Source: Methylohalomonas sp034521715
Lineage (GTDB): Bacteria > Pseudomonadota > Gammaproteobacteria > Methylohalomonadales > Methylohalomonadaceae
DNA length: 64,000 nt
Reading direction: 5' to 3'
Assembly (NCBI GenBank): GCA_034521715.1
Contig: JAXHLY010000003.1
Coordinates: 248,001 to 312,000, forward strand
The notes beneath the pieces are model-generated. The model was not told the DNA's origin, did no database searches, and was given only the letters and a program-made list of their open reading frames with translations. Shown piece after piece: positions 7,252 through 15,202 of the stretch. Made by a program: the position numbers and the translations under genes. The number at the start of each line of letters is the position of its first letter. Position 1 is the first letter of the stretch.

Positions 7252-9192
7252 TTGAACGACATGGCAAAAAATCTGGTGCTCTGGGTGATTATTGCCCTGG
7301 TACTGATGATGGTATTCCGTAACTTCGGCGCGCCGGAAATGGCGAACGAGATGAAATATTCTCAGTTCCTCAGTGCGGTCAAAAGCGGTGAAGTTACCTC
7401 CGTCACCATTGAGGGTCAGACCATCCGGGGCATGAAACAGGATGGCGGCCGCTTCATGACTTACAGTCCTGAAAGCAGCAACGATGCCCTGATCGGCACG
7501 CTGCTCGATAGTAATGTCAGCATTGAAGGCAAGGCGCCCGATCAACAGGGGCTGCTGACACAGATATTTATTTCCTGGTTCCCGATGCTGTTGCTGATCG
7601 CTGTGTGGATATTCTTCATGCGGCAAATGCAGGGCGGTGGCGGCGGTCGCGGCGCACTGTCGTTCGGTAAGAGCAAGGCGCGGCTGATGAACGAGGAACA
7701 GGTCAAGGTGACGTTCAGTGATGTCGCCGGTGTCGAGGAGGCCAAGGAGGAGGTTGCCGAACTGGTTGATTTCCTCAAGGACCCGACCAAGTTCCAGAAG
7801 CTCGGCGGCCATATCCCGCGTGGTGTGCTGATGGTGGGACCACCGGGGACCGGCAAGACCATGCTCGCCAAGGCGATTGCCGGTGAGGCCAAGGTGCCAT
7901 TCTTCACGATTTCCGGTTCTGACTTCGTCGAGATGTTTGTCGGTGTCGGTGCCTCGCGTGTGCGTGACATGTTCGAGCAGGCCAAAAAACATGCGCCGTG
8001 CATTATCTTTATTGATGAAATCGACGCGGTTGGCCGCCAGCGCGGTGCCGGTCTAGGTGGCGGTCATGACGAACGCGAGCAGACCCTGAATCAGTTGCTG
8101 GTGGAAATGGACGGTTTCGAGGGTAACGAAGGCGTAATCGTTATTGCCGCAACCAATCGCCCCGACGTGCTAGACCCGGCACTGCTGCGCCCGGGGCGTT
8201 TCGATCGCCAGGTAGTGGTCCCGCTGCCCGATATCCGCGGCCGCGAGCAGATTCTCAAGGTGCACATGCGCAAGGTCGCACTGGGCGACAACGTCAATCC
8301 GGCTATTATTGCCCGTGGCACCCCCGGGTTTTCCGGTGCCGATCTCGCGAATCTGGCAAATGAAGCGGCACTGTTCGCCGCGCGCGCCGACAAGACCCAT
8401 GTCGAAATGGAGGATTTCGAGCGCGCCAAGGACAAGATCATGATGGGTTCCGAGCGCCGCTCGATGGTCATGAGCGAGCAGGAGAAGAAGCTGACGGCCT
8501 ATCACGAGTCGGGGCATGCCATCGTCGGCCGGCTGATGCCGTCACACGATCCCGTTTACAAGGTCACCATCATCCCGCGTGGCCGCGCACTGGGCGTTAC
8601 CATGTTCCTGCCGGAAGAGGATCGCCTGAGTTACAGCAAGGAGCGCCTGAATAGTCAGATCTGCAGTCTGTTCGGCGGCCGTATTGCCGAGTTGCTGATC
8701 TTCGGCAAGGAACACGTGACCACAGGCGCCTCCAACGACATCAAGCGCGCCACAGAGCTGGCACGCAACATGGTGACCAAGTGGGGCCTGTCGGAAAAGC
8801 TCGGTCCGCTGACTTACAGTGATGACGAGGGTGAAGTATTTCTCGGTCATTCGGTGACCAAGCACAAGGAAGTTTCGGATGAAACGACGCACCTCATCGA
8901 TCAGGAACTACGCAACATCATCGACGAGAATTACTCGCGCGCCGAGAAGATACTTACGGAAAACCTGGATAAACTGCACCTGATGGCCGAGGCGCTGATC
9001 AAGTATGAAACCATCGACTCGGATCAGATCGATGACATCATGCAGGGTAAAACCCCGCGCCCGCCGGCCGGCTGGGATGACAGTCAGCCGCCCGGTAAAC
9101 CGAAGAGTGCCGGTGACGAAGATACCGCCACTGATAAGGCGGGCGATCGGGATACAGGTCCGTCGGTCAGCGGTCCGCCGGAACCGGCATAA
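7252..9192 (+). CDS. ftsH: ATP-dependent zinc metalloprotease FtsH
   Basis: FtsH is a membrane-bound hexameric AAA+ protease that removes misfolded membrane proteins and regulates proteins such as LpxC in relatives. The 646-residue protein has transmembrane segments near 7-23 and 103-121. Walker A GPPGTGKT is at 196-203, Walker B IIFIDEID at 251-258, the second region of homology near 301-319, and zinc-binding HESGH at 418-422. The C-terminal tail is proline/aspartate-rich. I use TTG at 7252 with GAGG at 7241-7244; ATG at 7261 is the alternative. folP, which normally follows ftsH, is missing here and glmM comes next. Confidence 0.97.
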   Translation: MNDMAKNLVLWVIIALVLMMVFRNFGAPEMANEMKYSQFLSAVKSGEVTSVTIEGQTIRGMKQDGGRFMTYSPESSNDALIGTLLDSNVSIEGKAPDQQGLLTQIFISWFPMLLLIAVWIFFMRQMQGGGGGRGALSFGKSKARLMNEEQVKVTFSDVAGVEEAKEEVAELVDFLKDPTKFQKLGGHIPRGVLMVGPPGTGKTMLAKAIAGEAKVPFFTISGSDFVEMFVGVGASRVRDMFEQAKKHAPCIIFIDEIDAVGRQRGAGLGGGHDEREQTLNQLLVEMDGFEGNEGVIVIAATNRPDVLDPALLRPGRFDRQVVVPLPDIRGREQILKVHMRKVALGDNVNPAIIARGTPGFSGADLANLANEAALFAARADKTHVEMEDFERAKDKIMMGSERRSMVMSEQEKKLTAYHESGHAIVGRLMPSHDPVYKVTIIPRGRALGVTMFLPEEDRLSYSKERLNSQICSLFGGRIAELLIFGKEHVTTGASNDIKRATELARNMVTKWGLSEKLGPLTYSDDEGEVFLGHSVTKHKEVSDETTHLIDQELRNIIDENYSRAEKILTENLDKLHLMAEALIKYETIDSDQIDDIMQGKTPRPPAGWDDSQPPGKPKSAGDEDTATDKAGDRDTGPSVSGPPEPA

Positions 9193-9219
9193 CAGGCAAG
9201 CATTTTACGCTTGCCTGTT
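9191..9219 (+). terminator. Hairpin directly after ftsH
   Basis: AACAGGCAAGC at 9191-9201 pairs perfectly over 11 bp with 9209-9219 around a 7-base loop. It begins inside the ftsH stop codon. No uridine run follows, so it may stabilise the 3' end or act as a weak terminator. Confidence 0.4.
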
Positions 9220-9222
9220 ATG

Positions 9223-9257
9223 CGTATCTCGTTTCTCGTGAAGCGTATCTTGTTAGG
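9223..9257. repeat. 7-bp-periodic repeat downstream of ftsH
   Basis: Heptads CGTATCT, CGTTTCT, CGTGAAG, CGTATCT, TGTTAGG occupy 9223-9257. Four of the five begin CGT, the fifth TGT. The same CGTGAAG-CGTATCT pair is present at 49333-49346. Confidence 0.7.
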
Positions 9258-9360
9258 ATTGTGGCCTTGGCCAGCCGGTTTGCTTATCATCCACCCTCAG
9301 AAAAGCAGGGCAAGATTGTGTTTGTTCGATAAGATGAAGCCTATGTCGGTTTTGATTTGT

Positions 9361-9384
9361 GTGGGAGCCGATTACAATCGGCGA
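9361..9384 (+). repeat. REP-like element, forward
   Basis: The element starts GTGGGAGC and contains the short palindrome CCGATTACAATCGG before CGA. This is the head-plus-hairpin layout of REP elements (GTAGGAGC...hairpin...GCGAA) common in Pseudomonas and Xanthomonas relatives. An inverted partner is at 9402-9423. Confidence 0.6.
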
Positions 9385-9401
9385 CATTTCCATTTGAGTA
9401 A

Positions 9402-9423
9402 TCGTGGATAGAATCCACTCCCA
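9402..9423 (-). repeat. REP-like element, inverted partner
   Basis: Read on the minus strand this is GTGGGAGTGGATTCTATCCACGA, the same head followed by a GTGGAT/ATCCAC hairpin. With 9361-9384 it forms an inverted pair (BIME-like) directly upstream of glmM. Confidence 0.6.
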
Positions 9424-9438
9424 CAGGGTATAAGCAGC

Positions 9439-10776
9439 GTGCAAAGAAAGTATTTCGGCACCGATGGCATCCGCGGCAGGGTTGGTAAAGGACCGATAAC
9501 TCCCGAATTCGTTATGAAACTCGGCTGGGCGGCCGGGCGTGTTATCGGCCGCGGCCACAGCGGCCAGATACTTATCGGCAAGGACACCAGGCTGTCCGGT
9601 TACATGTTCGAGTCGGCACTGGAGTCGGGTTTGTCAGCTGCCGGCATGGATATCAGCCTGCTGGGTCCGTTGCCCACACCCGCTATTGCCTATCTCACGC
9701 AAAATACCCGTGCGGTTGCCGGAATCGTCATCAGTGCTTCGCATAATCCGTTTGAAGACAACGGCATCAAGTTTTTTGCGGGTAACGGCGCCAAGTTACC
9801 CGATGCCATGGAGATGGCAATTGAAGAAGAAATGGACAGGCCGCTGACAACGGTGACTTCGGCCAGCCTGGGCCGGGCGCGCCGTTTTACCGATGCTCCG
9901 CGCCGCTACATGGAATTCTGCAAGAGCACTATCCGCTCGCGCCTGAATCTGGAAGGGCTTCATATCGTTGTGGACTGTGCCAACGGAGCCACCTATCAGA
10001 TTGCGCCGGCGTTGCTGGAGGAACTGGGCGCGAGGGTCACGCCGATCGGCAATAGGCCCGACGGACTGAACATCAACCACGAATGCGGTGCCACGGCGCC
10101 GGAACAGCTGCGGCAGACGGTCCAGTCGACCGGCGCCGATCTTGGTATCGCCTTTGACGGTGATGGCGACCGGGTGGTGATGGTGGATGATCGCGGTGAA
10201 TTGCTCGATGGTGATGAACTGCTCTACATCATGGCTTCGGATCGGCCGCAGGAACTCAATGGTATCGTGGTTGGCACGCACATGAGCAATCTTGGCCTTG
10301 AACTGGCCATTCGCGCCATGGGCCTTGATTTTCATCGCACCAAAGTCGGCGATCGCTATATCTTCGAGGCCATGACCGAGCGGAAACTGGTACTCGGCGG
10401 CGAAACCTCTGGCCATATCCTGTGCCTCGATCTGACCACAACCGGTGATGGTCTTATCTCGGCGCTGCAGGTGCTGGCAATCATGCATCGCACTGGCAAA
10501 ACGCTGGGCGAGCTAAAGGCCGGCATGCACAAGCTGCCGCAAATGCTGGTCAATGTACAATTATCGAAACAAGTGGAAGTCGTCAGCCTGCCGGCGGTAC
10601 AGCAGGCAGTCAGGGATGCCGAATCCACCCTTGGCCGGCAGGGCCGGGTGCTGCTGCGGCCGTCCGGGACCGAGCCGGTGGTCCGTGTCATGGTCGAAGG
10701 CGAAGACGCCATCTGCGTAGAACAGCTGTCCAATCAGCTCGCCGATGTCGTGCGCAGTGCCATTGGCGAGGGCTGA
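9439..10776 (+). CDS. glmM: Phosphoglucosamine mutase
   Basis: GlmM converts glucosamine-6-phosphate to glucosamine-1-phosphate for UDP-GlcNAc, peptidoglycan and lipopolysaccharide. The 445-residue protein begins MQRKYFGTDGIRGRVG at a GTG start. The phosphoserine loop SASHNP places the active serine at 101, the Mg-binding DGDGDR is near 240, and the phosphate-binding RPSGTEPVVRV is near 410. The usual neighbour folP is missing upstream, and the space holds repeats instead. The reading frame is intact. Confidence 0.96.
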   Translation: MQRKYFGTDGIRGRVGKGPITPEFVMKLGWAAGRVIGRGHSGQILIGKDTRLSGYMFESALESGLSAAGMDISLLGPLPTPAIAYLTQNTRAVAGIVISASHNPFEDNGIKFFAGNGAKLPDAMEMAIEEEMDRPLTTVTSASLGRARRFTDAPRRYMEFCKSTIRSRLNLEGLHIVVDCANGATYQIAPALLEELGARVTPIGNRPDGLNINHECGATAPEQLRQTVQSTGADLGIAFDGDGDRVVMVDDRGELLDGDELLYIMASDRPQELNGIVVGTHMSNLGLELAIRAMGLDFHRTKVGDRYIFEAMTERKLVLGGETSGHILCLDLTTTGDGLISALQVLAIMHRTGKTLGELKAGMHKLPQMLVNVQLSKQVEVVSLPAVQQAVRDAESTLGRQGRVLLRPSGTEPVVRVMVEGEDAICVEQLSNQLADVVRSAIGEG

Positions 10777-10839
10777 ATATCGCGAAACGAAATGCTGCAC
10801 AGCCATCTAATTACAACACCAATCAATGAAAGGTTATTT

Positions 10840-11367
10840 ATGAGTTTACGCAACCGTTGCCCGGCCCTGTTTCTGGGCCTCGTATTTATTACTGCATCCA
10901 TTGCCGGACAGGCCGAAGAACCGCCGCGCGAGGCCGAGCAGACCGTTGCCCGTTCCGAGGCTGTAGATGCCCTGCAGTCTTTCCAGAAGGATCCGCTGCA
11001 CAATCTGGAAGCCGCCAGTGTCTTCATGACCTACGTCAAGGAAGACGGCGATGTCCATGTATCCATGACCGATAAACTGGTGCCGTGGATGCGGCCGGAA
11101 CGTCCCATGCCAATGCGCGCCAGGGCCCTGTTGTTGTCGGCGTTCGTGGCCGGCAATTTCGATTCCCAACTCAAGGATGAAACCCAGCTGGACGATACCG
11201 TGGCCGGCCTGTCCTATACCGTCGAGGTCTACGAGCTGCTGAAACAGGAAGACCCGTCACTGAATGTGCCGGAGTTGGAGACGCTGCTGGAGGCCAAGCA
11301 GAATGATGACCTGCAGAATGCCGTCCAGGCGATGATCAATGATGCCAATCCGTCATACGAGGACTAG
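10840..11367 (+). CDS. Putative exported protein of unknown function
   Basis: A 175-residue protein with an apparent signal peptide: positively charged SLRNR start, a hydrophobic LFLGLVFITASIAG core and an AEE cleavage region near residue 24-26. The mature part is acidic and mostly helical, with VARSEAVDALQSFQ and LLSAFVAGNFDSQLKDE segments. I do not recognise a family. The ATG at 10840 is preferred over 10792 because GAAAGG precedes it and the signal peptide then begins properly. It lies 63 bases after glmM on the same strand and may be co-transcribed. Confidence 0.65.
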   Translation: MSLRNRCPALFLGLVFITASIAGQAEEPPREAEQTVARSEAVDALQSFQKDPLHNLEAASVFMTYVKEDGDVHVSMTDKLVPWMRPERPMPMRARALLLSAFVAGNFDSQLKDETQLDDTVAGLSYTVEVYELLKQEDPSLNVPELETLLEAKQNDDLQNAVQAMINDANPSYED

Positions 11368-11428
11368 CCCCTTCCATTCCGGCCGTACCCGTTAGCCGAT
11401 ACTCCTGGACGGTTAGCGCCCTTTTATT

Positions 11429-11466
11429 GATAGTAAAAAACTATCAACTTAATTATTAAATTCAAT
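11429..11466 (+). promoter_or_regulatory. Probable OxyR binding site upstream of the peroxiredoxin gene
   Basis: ATAG at 11430-11433 and CTAT at 11441-11444 are separated by 7 bases, within the perfect palindrome GATAG...CTATC. This fits the OxyR half-site ATAGnTnnnAnCTAT except for the T. A weaker second copy is in phase 22 bases on (11452-11466), about 6 of 10 positions. It sits directly before a promoter for a peroxiredoxin gene, as in known OxyR targets. Confidence 0.5.
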
Positions 11467-11494
11467 TTAATTTATGCTGCAGCGCATCTATAAT
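11466..11494 (+). promoter_or_regulatory. Promoter of the peroxiredoxin-trxB genes
   Basis: A perfect TATAAT -10 is at 11489-11494. A poor -35 (TTTAAT-like, 11466-11471) lies 17 bases upstream. A weak -35 next to an activator site is what OxyR-dependent promoters look like. Confidence 0.55.
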
Positions 11495-11551
11495 GACACA
11501 TACACAAATTAACTCGTTGTATTAAATCCACAAATTCAGGAGGTTAGCAAC

Positions 11552-12151
11552 ATGAGTGTCCTCGTGACGAAACAAGCACCCGATTTTACCGCCGCCGCAG
11601 TGATGCCGGACGGCACGTTCAAGGAAGACTTCAAGCTGTCCGATCTGCGCGGCAAGTATGTGGTCCTGTTTTTCTGGCCGCTGGACTTTACCTTTGTTTG
11701 TCCGTCGGAAATCATTGCCCACAACAATCGTATCGATCGCTTCAGGGAACTCGGTGTTGAGCTGGTCGGTGTCTCCATCGACTCGCACTTCACGCACTTT
11801 GCCTGGAAGCAGACACCGGTCGAAAATGGCGGTATCGGCAACGTGCAGTTCCCGCTGGTCGCCGACGTCAAGCACGAGATCGTCCGCGCCTACGGCATCG
11901 AGCATCCGGACGGCGTCGCCCTGCGCGGCTCATTCCTGATCGACAAGGACGGTATTGTTCAGCACCAGACAGTCAACAATCTGCCGCTGGGCCGGAACGT
12001 CGACGAGATGATCCGTCTGGTCGAGGCCCTGCAGTTCACCGAGGAACATGGTGAAGTCTGCCCGGCGGGCTGGCAGAAAGGCCAGAAGGGTATGAAGGCC
12101 GATCCCAACGGTGTCGCCGAATACCTGAAGGAAAACGCCGAGTCCCTGTAA
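11552..12151 (+). CDS. 2-Cys peroxiredoxin (AhpC/Prx1 type)
   Basis: This 199-residue thiol peroxidase reduces hydrogen peroxide and organic peroxides. The peroxidatic Cys50 is in PLDFTFVCPSE and the resolving Cys170 is in HGEVCPAGW, the typical 2-Cys arrangement; the C-terminal extension ends EYLKENAESL. A strong AGGAGG ribosome binding site (11538-11543) precedes the ATG. The upstream OxyR-like site suggests induction by peroxide. trxB follows after 103 bases and probably supplies reducing power, although no thioredoxin gene is next to it. Confidence 0.93.
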   Translation: MSVLVTKQAPDFTAAAVMPDGTFKEDFKLSDLRGKYVVLFFWPLDFTFVCPSEIIAHNNRIDRFRELGVELVGVSIDSHFTHFAWKQTPVENGGIGNVQFPLVADVKHEIVRAYGIEHPDGVALRGSFLIDKDGIVQHQTVNNLPLGRNVDEMIRLVEALQFTEEHGEVCPAGWQKGQKGMKADPNGVAEYLKENAESL

Positions 12152-12254
12152 AGCGGGGCCGGTATTCCGGTACGGGGGCCGGTGTGGACAACCACACCGG
12201 CCTGTTATTAACCACAGAATTCACTACACTCGATTACAGACAAGGTAATCCGTC

Positions 12255-13268
12255 ATGAGCAACCAGACGCCAAGACATATCCGATTGCTGATCCTGGGTT
12301 CAGGACCAGCCGGCTACACGGCTGCTGTCTATGCAGCACGCGCCAATCTCGAGCCGGTCATGATCACGGGCATACAGCCCGGCGGTCAGCTGACGACCAC
12401 GACTGATGTGGATAATTGGCCCGGCGATGTCGAAGGTCTGCAGGGTCCGGCGTTGATGGAGCGCATGCAAAAGCATGCCGAGCGCTTCGGAACGGAAATC
12501 ATCTTTGATCACATTCATACTGCCGGTGTGACCCGGCGGCCGTTTTTGCTGGAAGGTGACGCCGGTTCATATACTTGCGATGCACTGGTTATTTCAACGG
12601 GTGCGAGTGCCCGCTACCTGGGTCTGGAATCCGAGAGTGCCTTCATGGGCAAGGGCGTGTCAGCCTGCGCCACTTGCGACGGCTTTTTTTACAAGGGTCA
12701 GAAGGTGGCAGTGATCGGCGGCGGCAATACCGCAGTCGAGGAAGCGCTGTATTTATCGAATATTGCAGCCGAGGTGACGCTGATCCATCGCCGCGACGAG
12801 CTGCGCGCCGAGAAGATCCTGCAGGACAAACTGTTCGAAAAGGGAAAAAACGGCAATGTCAATATCATCTGGGATCATGTGCTTGATGAAGTCCTCGGCG
12901 ACGACAGCGGCGTGACCGGCGCCCGTCTCAAGCACGCCAAAACAGGCGAGACGCAGGAAATTGACATCGCCGGCCTGTTCATTGCCATCGGCCACGATCC
13001 GAATACCGGTATATTCCGCGGCCAACTTGATATGAACGAGGAAGGCTACATCTACATCAAGAGCGGTCAGGCGGGCAACGCCACCGCAACCTCGGTCAAA
13101 GGCGTATTCGCCGCCGGCGACGTCTGTGATCACGTTTACCGCCAGGCGATTACCTCGGCCGGCTTTGGCTGCATGGCCGCGCTCGATGCCGACAAGTATC
13201 TCGGCCAGATGGAAGACGATTTCGAGGCAGTCGAAGAAGATACCGGCGCGACGGCTAAGACTGCTTGA
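12255..13268 (+). CDS. trxB: Thioredoxin reductase (NADPH, FAD)
   Basis: TrxB transfers electrons from NADPH through FAD and a redox disulfide to thioredoxin. The 337-residue protein has the FAD site LLILGSGPAGYTAAVYAARA near 11-30, the active-site CATC at Cys138-Cys141, the NADPH motif VAVIGGGNTAVEEAL near 151-165, and the second FAD motif GVFAAGDVCDHVYRQAIT near 280. It follows the peroxiredoxin gene and likely shares its promoter; a bidirectional terminator ends the unit at 13291-13319. Confidence 0.95.
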   Translation: MSNQTPRHIRLLILGSGPAGYTAAVYAARANLEPVMITGIQPGGQLTTTTDVDNWPGDVEGLQGPALMERMQKHAERFGTEIIFDHIHTAGVTRRPFLLEGDAGSYTCDALVISTGASARYLGLESESAFMGKGVSACATCDGFFYKGQKVAVIGGGNTAVEEALYLSNIAAEVTLIHRRDELRAEKILQDKLFEKGKNGNVNIIWDHVLDEVLGDDSGVTGARLKHAKTGETQEIDIAGLFIAIGHDPNTGIFRGQLDMNEEGYIYIKSGQAGNATATSVKGVFAAGDVCDHVYRQAITSAGFGCMAALDADKYLGQMEDDFEAVEEDTGATAKTA

Positions 13269-13290
13269 TAAACGACTGTATCGTGAACAA

Positions 13291-13319
13291 AAAAGGGCGG
13301 CCAATTGGCCGCCCTTTTT
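13291..13319. terminator. Bidirectional intrinsic terminator between trxB and the convergent repeat-protein gene
   Basis: GGGCGGCCAATTGGCCGCCC is a perfect palindrome flanked by AAAA on the left and TTTTT on the right. It can terminate trxB rightward and the 13338-14438 gene leftward. Confidence 0.9.
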
Positions 13320-13337
13320 GTACGTTAGTAAGGATAA

Positions 13338-14438
13338 TTACCTGGAGCGTCCATACGCAAAACCTTGTCCGTTATTTGTGCCAGCGGTACTGTTGCTTAC
13401 AGCACTCGTACCCGCTGTTACAGCGGCATTGCTGCTGTTGCTGACTGCGGAAACACCGGCACTGTTGGCTGCTGCATTGCCTCCAATAGCAGTGCCGCTC
13501 GCAGCCGTTATGTCGCCGGCTGCGCTGACTGAGTGTCTGTTCAGGCCGTAGGCATTGCCACTGGCAGAACCGGCAGCGGTCGTTATCCCGCCAGCATTAT
13601 TGCTGTTTCCTCCGACAGCGGTGACCAGGCCTTTATCGGCTTGACCGGCGGCATTGTCATGGGCCTGTTCCGGCAGACGATCGGCGCTGGTTGATCCCGC
13701 TACTGCAGCCGTAGAGATCGCTGCATCGGCAGCCGGCGTTGTGGGCAGATTATGAAGCTGGTACTGGCTTACCACTTGACCCAGGTTTTTGGCATCAATC
13801 AGTCCTTCGGCCTGCATTTGCTGGAAGACATTGCCCCAGCCGGTTTCATTCTTGGCCGCGGCGATCCGGTCCAGCGTCCACGGCTCGACGGAACTGTCGC
13901 CGGGCAGGGTTTGTGCATCCATCAGCGAACGCACGATCTTCTTGTTACCTGTTGAAAGGCTTTCGAACGAACCGTCTATATCAGCGGGTGTCTCACTTGC
14001 AGTGGTTTCCCCGGCCATGTCTCCGCCCGAAAATTCTTCGTTGACACCACTGTCAGGCGGTATACCAGCCTCCAGGGCGGCACCTTCAGTGATGGGCCTG
14101 TGCGTGGCGATTGCATGGGCACTGACGACTTCGCCGAGGTTCTTTGCCTCGATCAGACCCTCGGCCTGCATGTGTTTGAAGACATTGCCCCACCCGGTTT
14201 CCGAACGCGCGGCTGCAATGTCATCAAGGCTCCAGGGTTGGGTCGTGCCGTCAGCAGGCAAGGTTTGTGCATCCATGAGGGAACGGGCAATCATCTTGCT
14301 GCCGGGGGACAGTTCATCAAACCCGTTGGTTGTTGCTGTAGTTCCCAAGTCTGTTCCAGTTTCCGTGGCTGACTGGGCCAGCACGGAGGGAGACAGTATC
14401 AGGAATGCAATAACAGGTATTGTCATTAACTGTTGCAT
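13338..14438 (-). CDS. Secreted protein with two copies of an unrecognised domain and an Ala/Ser/Asn-rich tail
   Basis: The 366-residue product has a signal peptide (MQQLMTIPVIAFLILSPSVLAQ). Residues about 41-106 and 159-225 are copies of one domain of about 66 residues: both have a SLMDAQTLP core, a PWxLDxIAAA helix, ETGWGNVF, then MQAEGLI-AKNLGxVVS. Linkers are Thr/Glu/Gly-rich. Residues 226-366 are low complexity with repeated AVSNS and no aromatic residues until FAYGRSR. The start is well supported by AGGAGG just before ATG (14438). I do not know this domain. The lipoprotein gene at 14478-14891 lies 39 bases upstream on the same strand, so the two likely form an operon acting at the cell surface. 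Confidence 0.75.
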   Translation of the reverse strand: MQQLMTIPVIAFLILSPSVLAQSATETGTDLGTTATTNGFDELSPGSKMIARSLMDAQTLPADGTTQPWSLDDIAAARSETGWGNVFKHMQAEGLIEAKNLGEVVSAHAIATHRPITEGAALEAGIPPDSGVNEEFSGGDMAGETTASETPADIDGSFESLSTGNKKIVRSLMDAQTLPGDSSVEPWTLDRIAAAKNETGWGNVFQQMQAEGLIDAKNLGQVVSQYQLHNLPTTPAADAAISTAAVAGSTSADRLPEQAHDNAAGQADKGLVTAVGGNSNNAGGITTAAGSASGNAYGLNRHSVSAAGDITAASGTAIGGNAAANSAGVSAVSNSSNAAVTAGTSAVSNSTAGTNNGQGFAYGRSR

Positions 14439-14477
14439 GGCACCTCCTTAAAACATAGTGAGGATTTTTTACAAGCT

Positions 14478-14891
14478 TCAGTTCTGGGCCGTACGTTTCT
14501 CGTCCTGTTCCAGCCGCTGTACCGACTGGGCGATGATTTCGGTCGCCGTTGCCCGATCCTTGAGCAGGCTGTTGTCCTTGTTGACCGTTACCCGCATACG
14601 CGTGGTAGTCGGTGTCAGGCGCTCCAGCTGTATGTCGATATCCCTGTCCGCTGCATCACCCGTAATCAGCCAGCCATCTTCTGTTTCCTCATCTTTTTTA
14701 ATGTCCACTTCCATGCGGTTCAGCGCCTTCAGTGCCGCTAGCCTTGTATTTGGCAGCGGAGCGATGACGGTTTTATAGGTAATGCCGCTGAGCGTGTGAT
14801 TTACGCCAACACCGGCAGCGATGCCGCCTGCTGTCAGTGCTGCTGCTGCGCATCCCTGCAGCAGCAGAATCGAGCCAAGCATCAGGATCAA
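14478..14891 (-). CDS. DUF3568-like lipoprotein
   Basis: A 137-residue protein with a lipobox LLLQGC near residues 9-14, so Cys14 is the predicted lipidation site and the protein should be outer- or inner-membrane anchored. The remainder, with GVGVNHTLSGITYKTV, RLAALKALNRM and TTTRMRVTVNKD, fits small DUF3568 lipoproteins; function is unknown. The TTG start gives no positive charge in the n-region. In-frame upstream codons would add IYRKIH, so translation may begin further up at a non-standard codon or a base error hides the real ATG. The secreted repeat protein follows. Confidence 0.65.
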   Translation of the reverse strand: MILMLGSILLLQGCAAAALTAGGIAAGVGVNHTLSGITYKTVIAPLPNTRLAALKALNRMEVDIKKDEETEDGWLITGDAADRDIDIQLERLTPTTTRMRVTVNKDNSLLKDRATATEIIAQSVQRLEQDEKRTAQN

Positions 14892-15202
14892 GTGAATTTT
14901 TCGATAAATATCATGATGTAAGTGACTGCGTTGGTCAGGGAGAGGCTGCTGAAAGAATAGTCAGTAATTTTCCATACTTACAGCAGGGGATTTTGTTGCT
15001 GTGATGCCGTTCACAACCGGGTTGCATATCTGTGATGCAGTTGGCATCGCGGCCAGGTGGCAAGTAGATACTCACATTCTGCACAAAACGGCCTTTTTCA
15101 GTATTTCGCTGTCGTGTGGCTGGAAGGCGATGTGACCGGATAGTTACAATTCGATTACTATGCCGCCTGCACGAATAATAATAACGACGGAGGAGAGGCA
15201 GC
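14892..15202. other. Divergent intergenic region between the lipoprotein and phosphate permease genes
   Basis: About 310 bases with no gene. It must hold promoters in both directions. A strong GGAGGAGAGG ribosome binding site for the permease is at 15189-15198. I see no clear operator such as a Pho box. Confidence 0.5.

Noticed and set aside
13740..14440. Rightward frames over the two-repeat protein
   Set aside because: The leftward frame has a signal peptide, AGGAGG and domain repeats; the rightward frames are mirror shadows.
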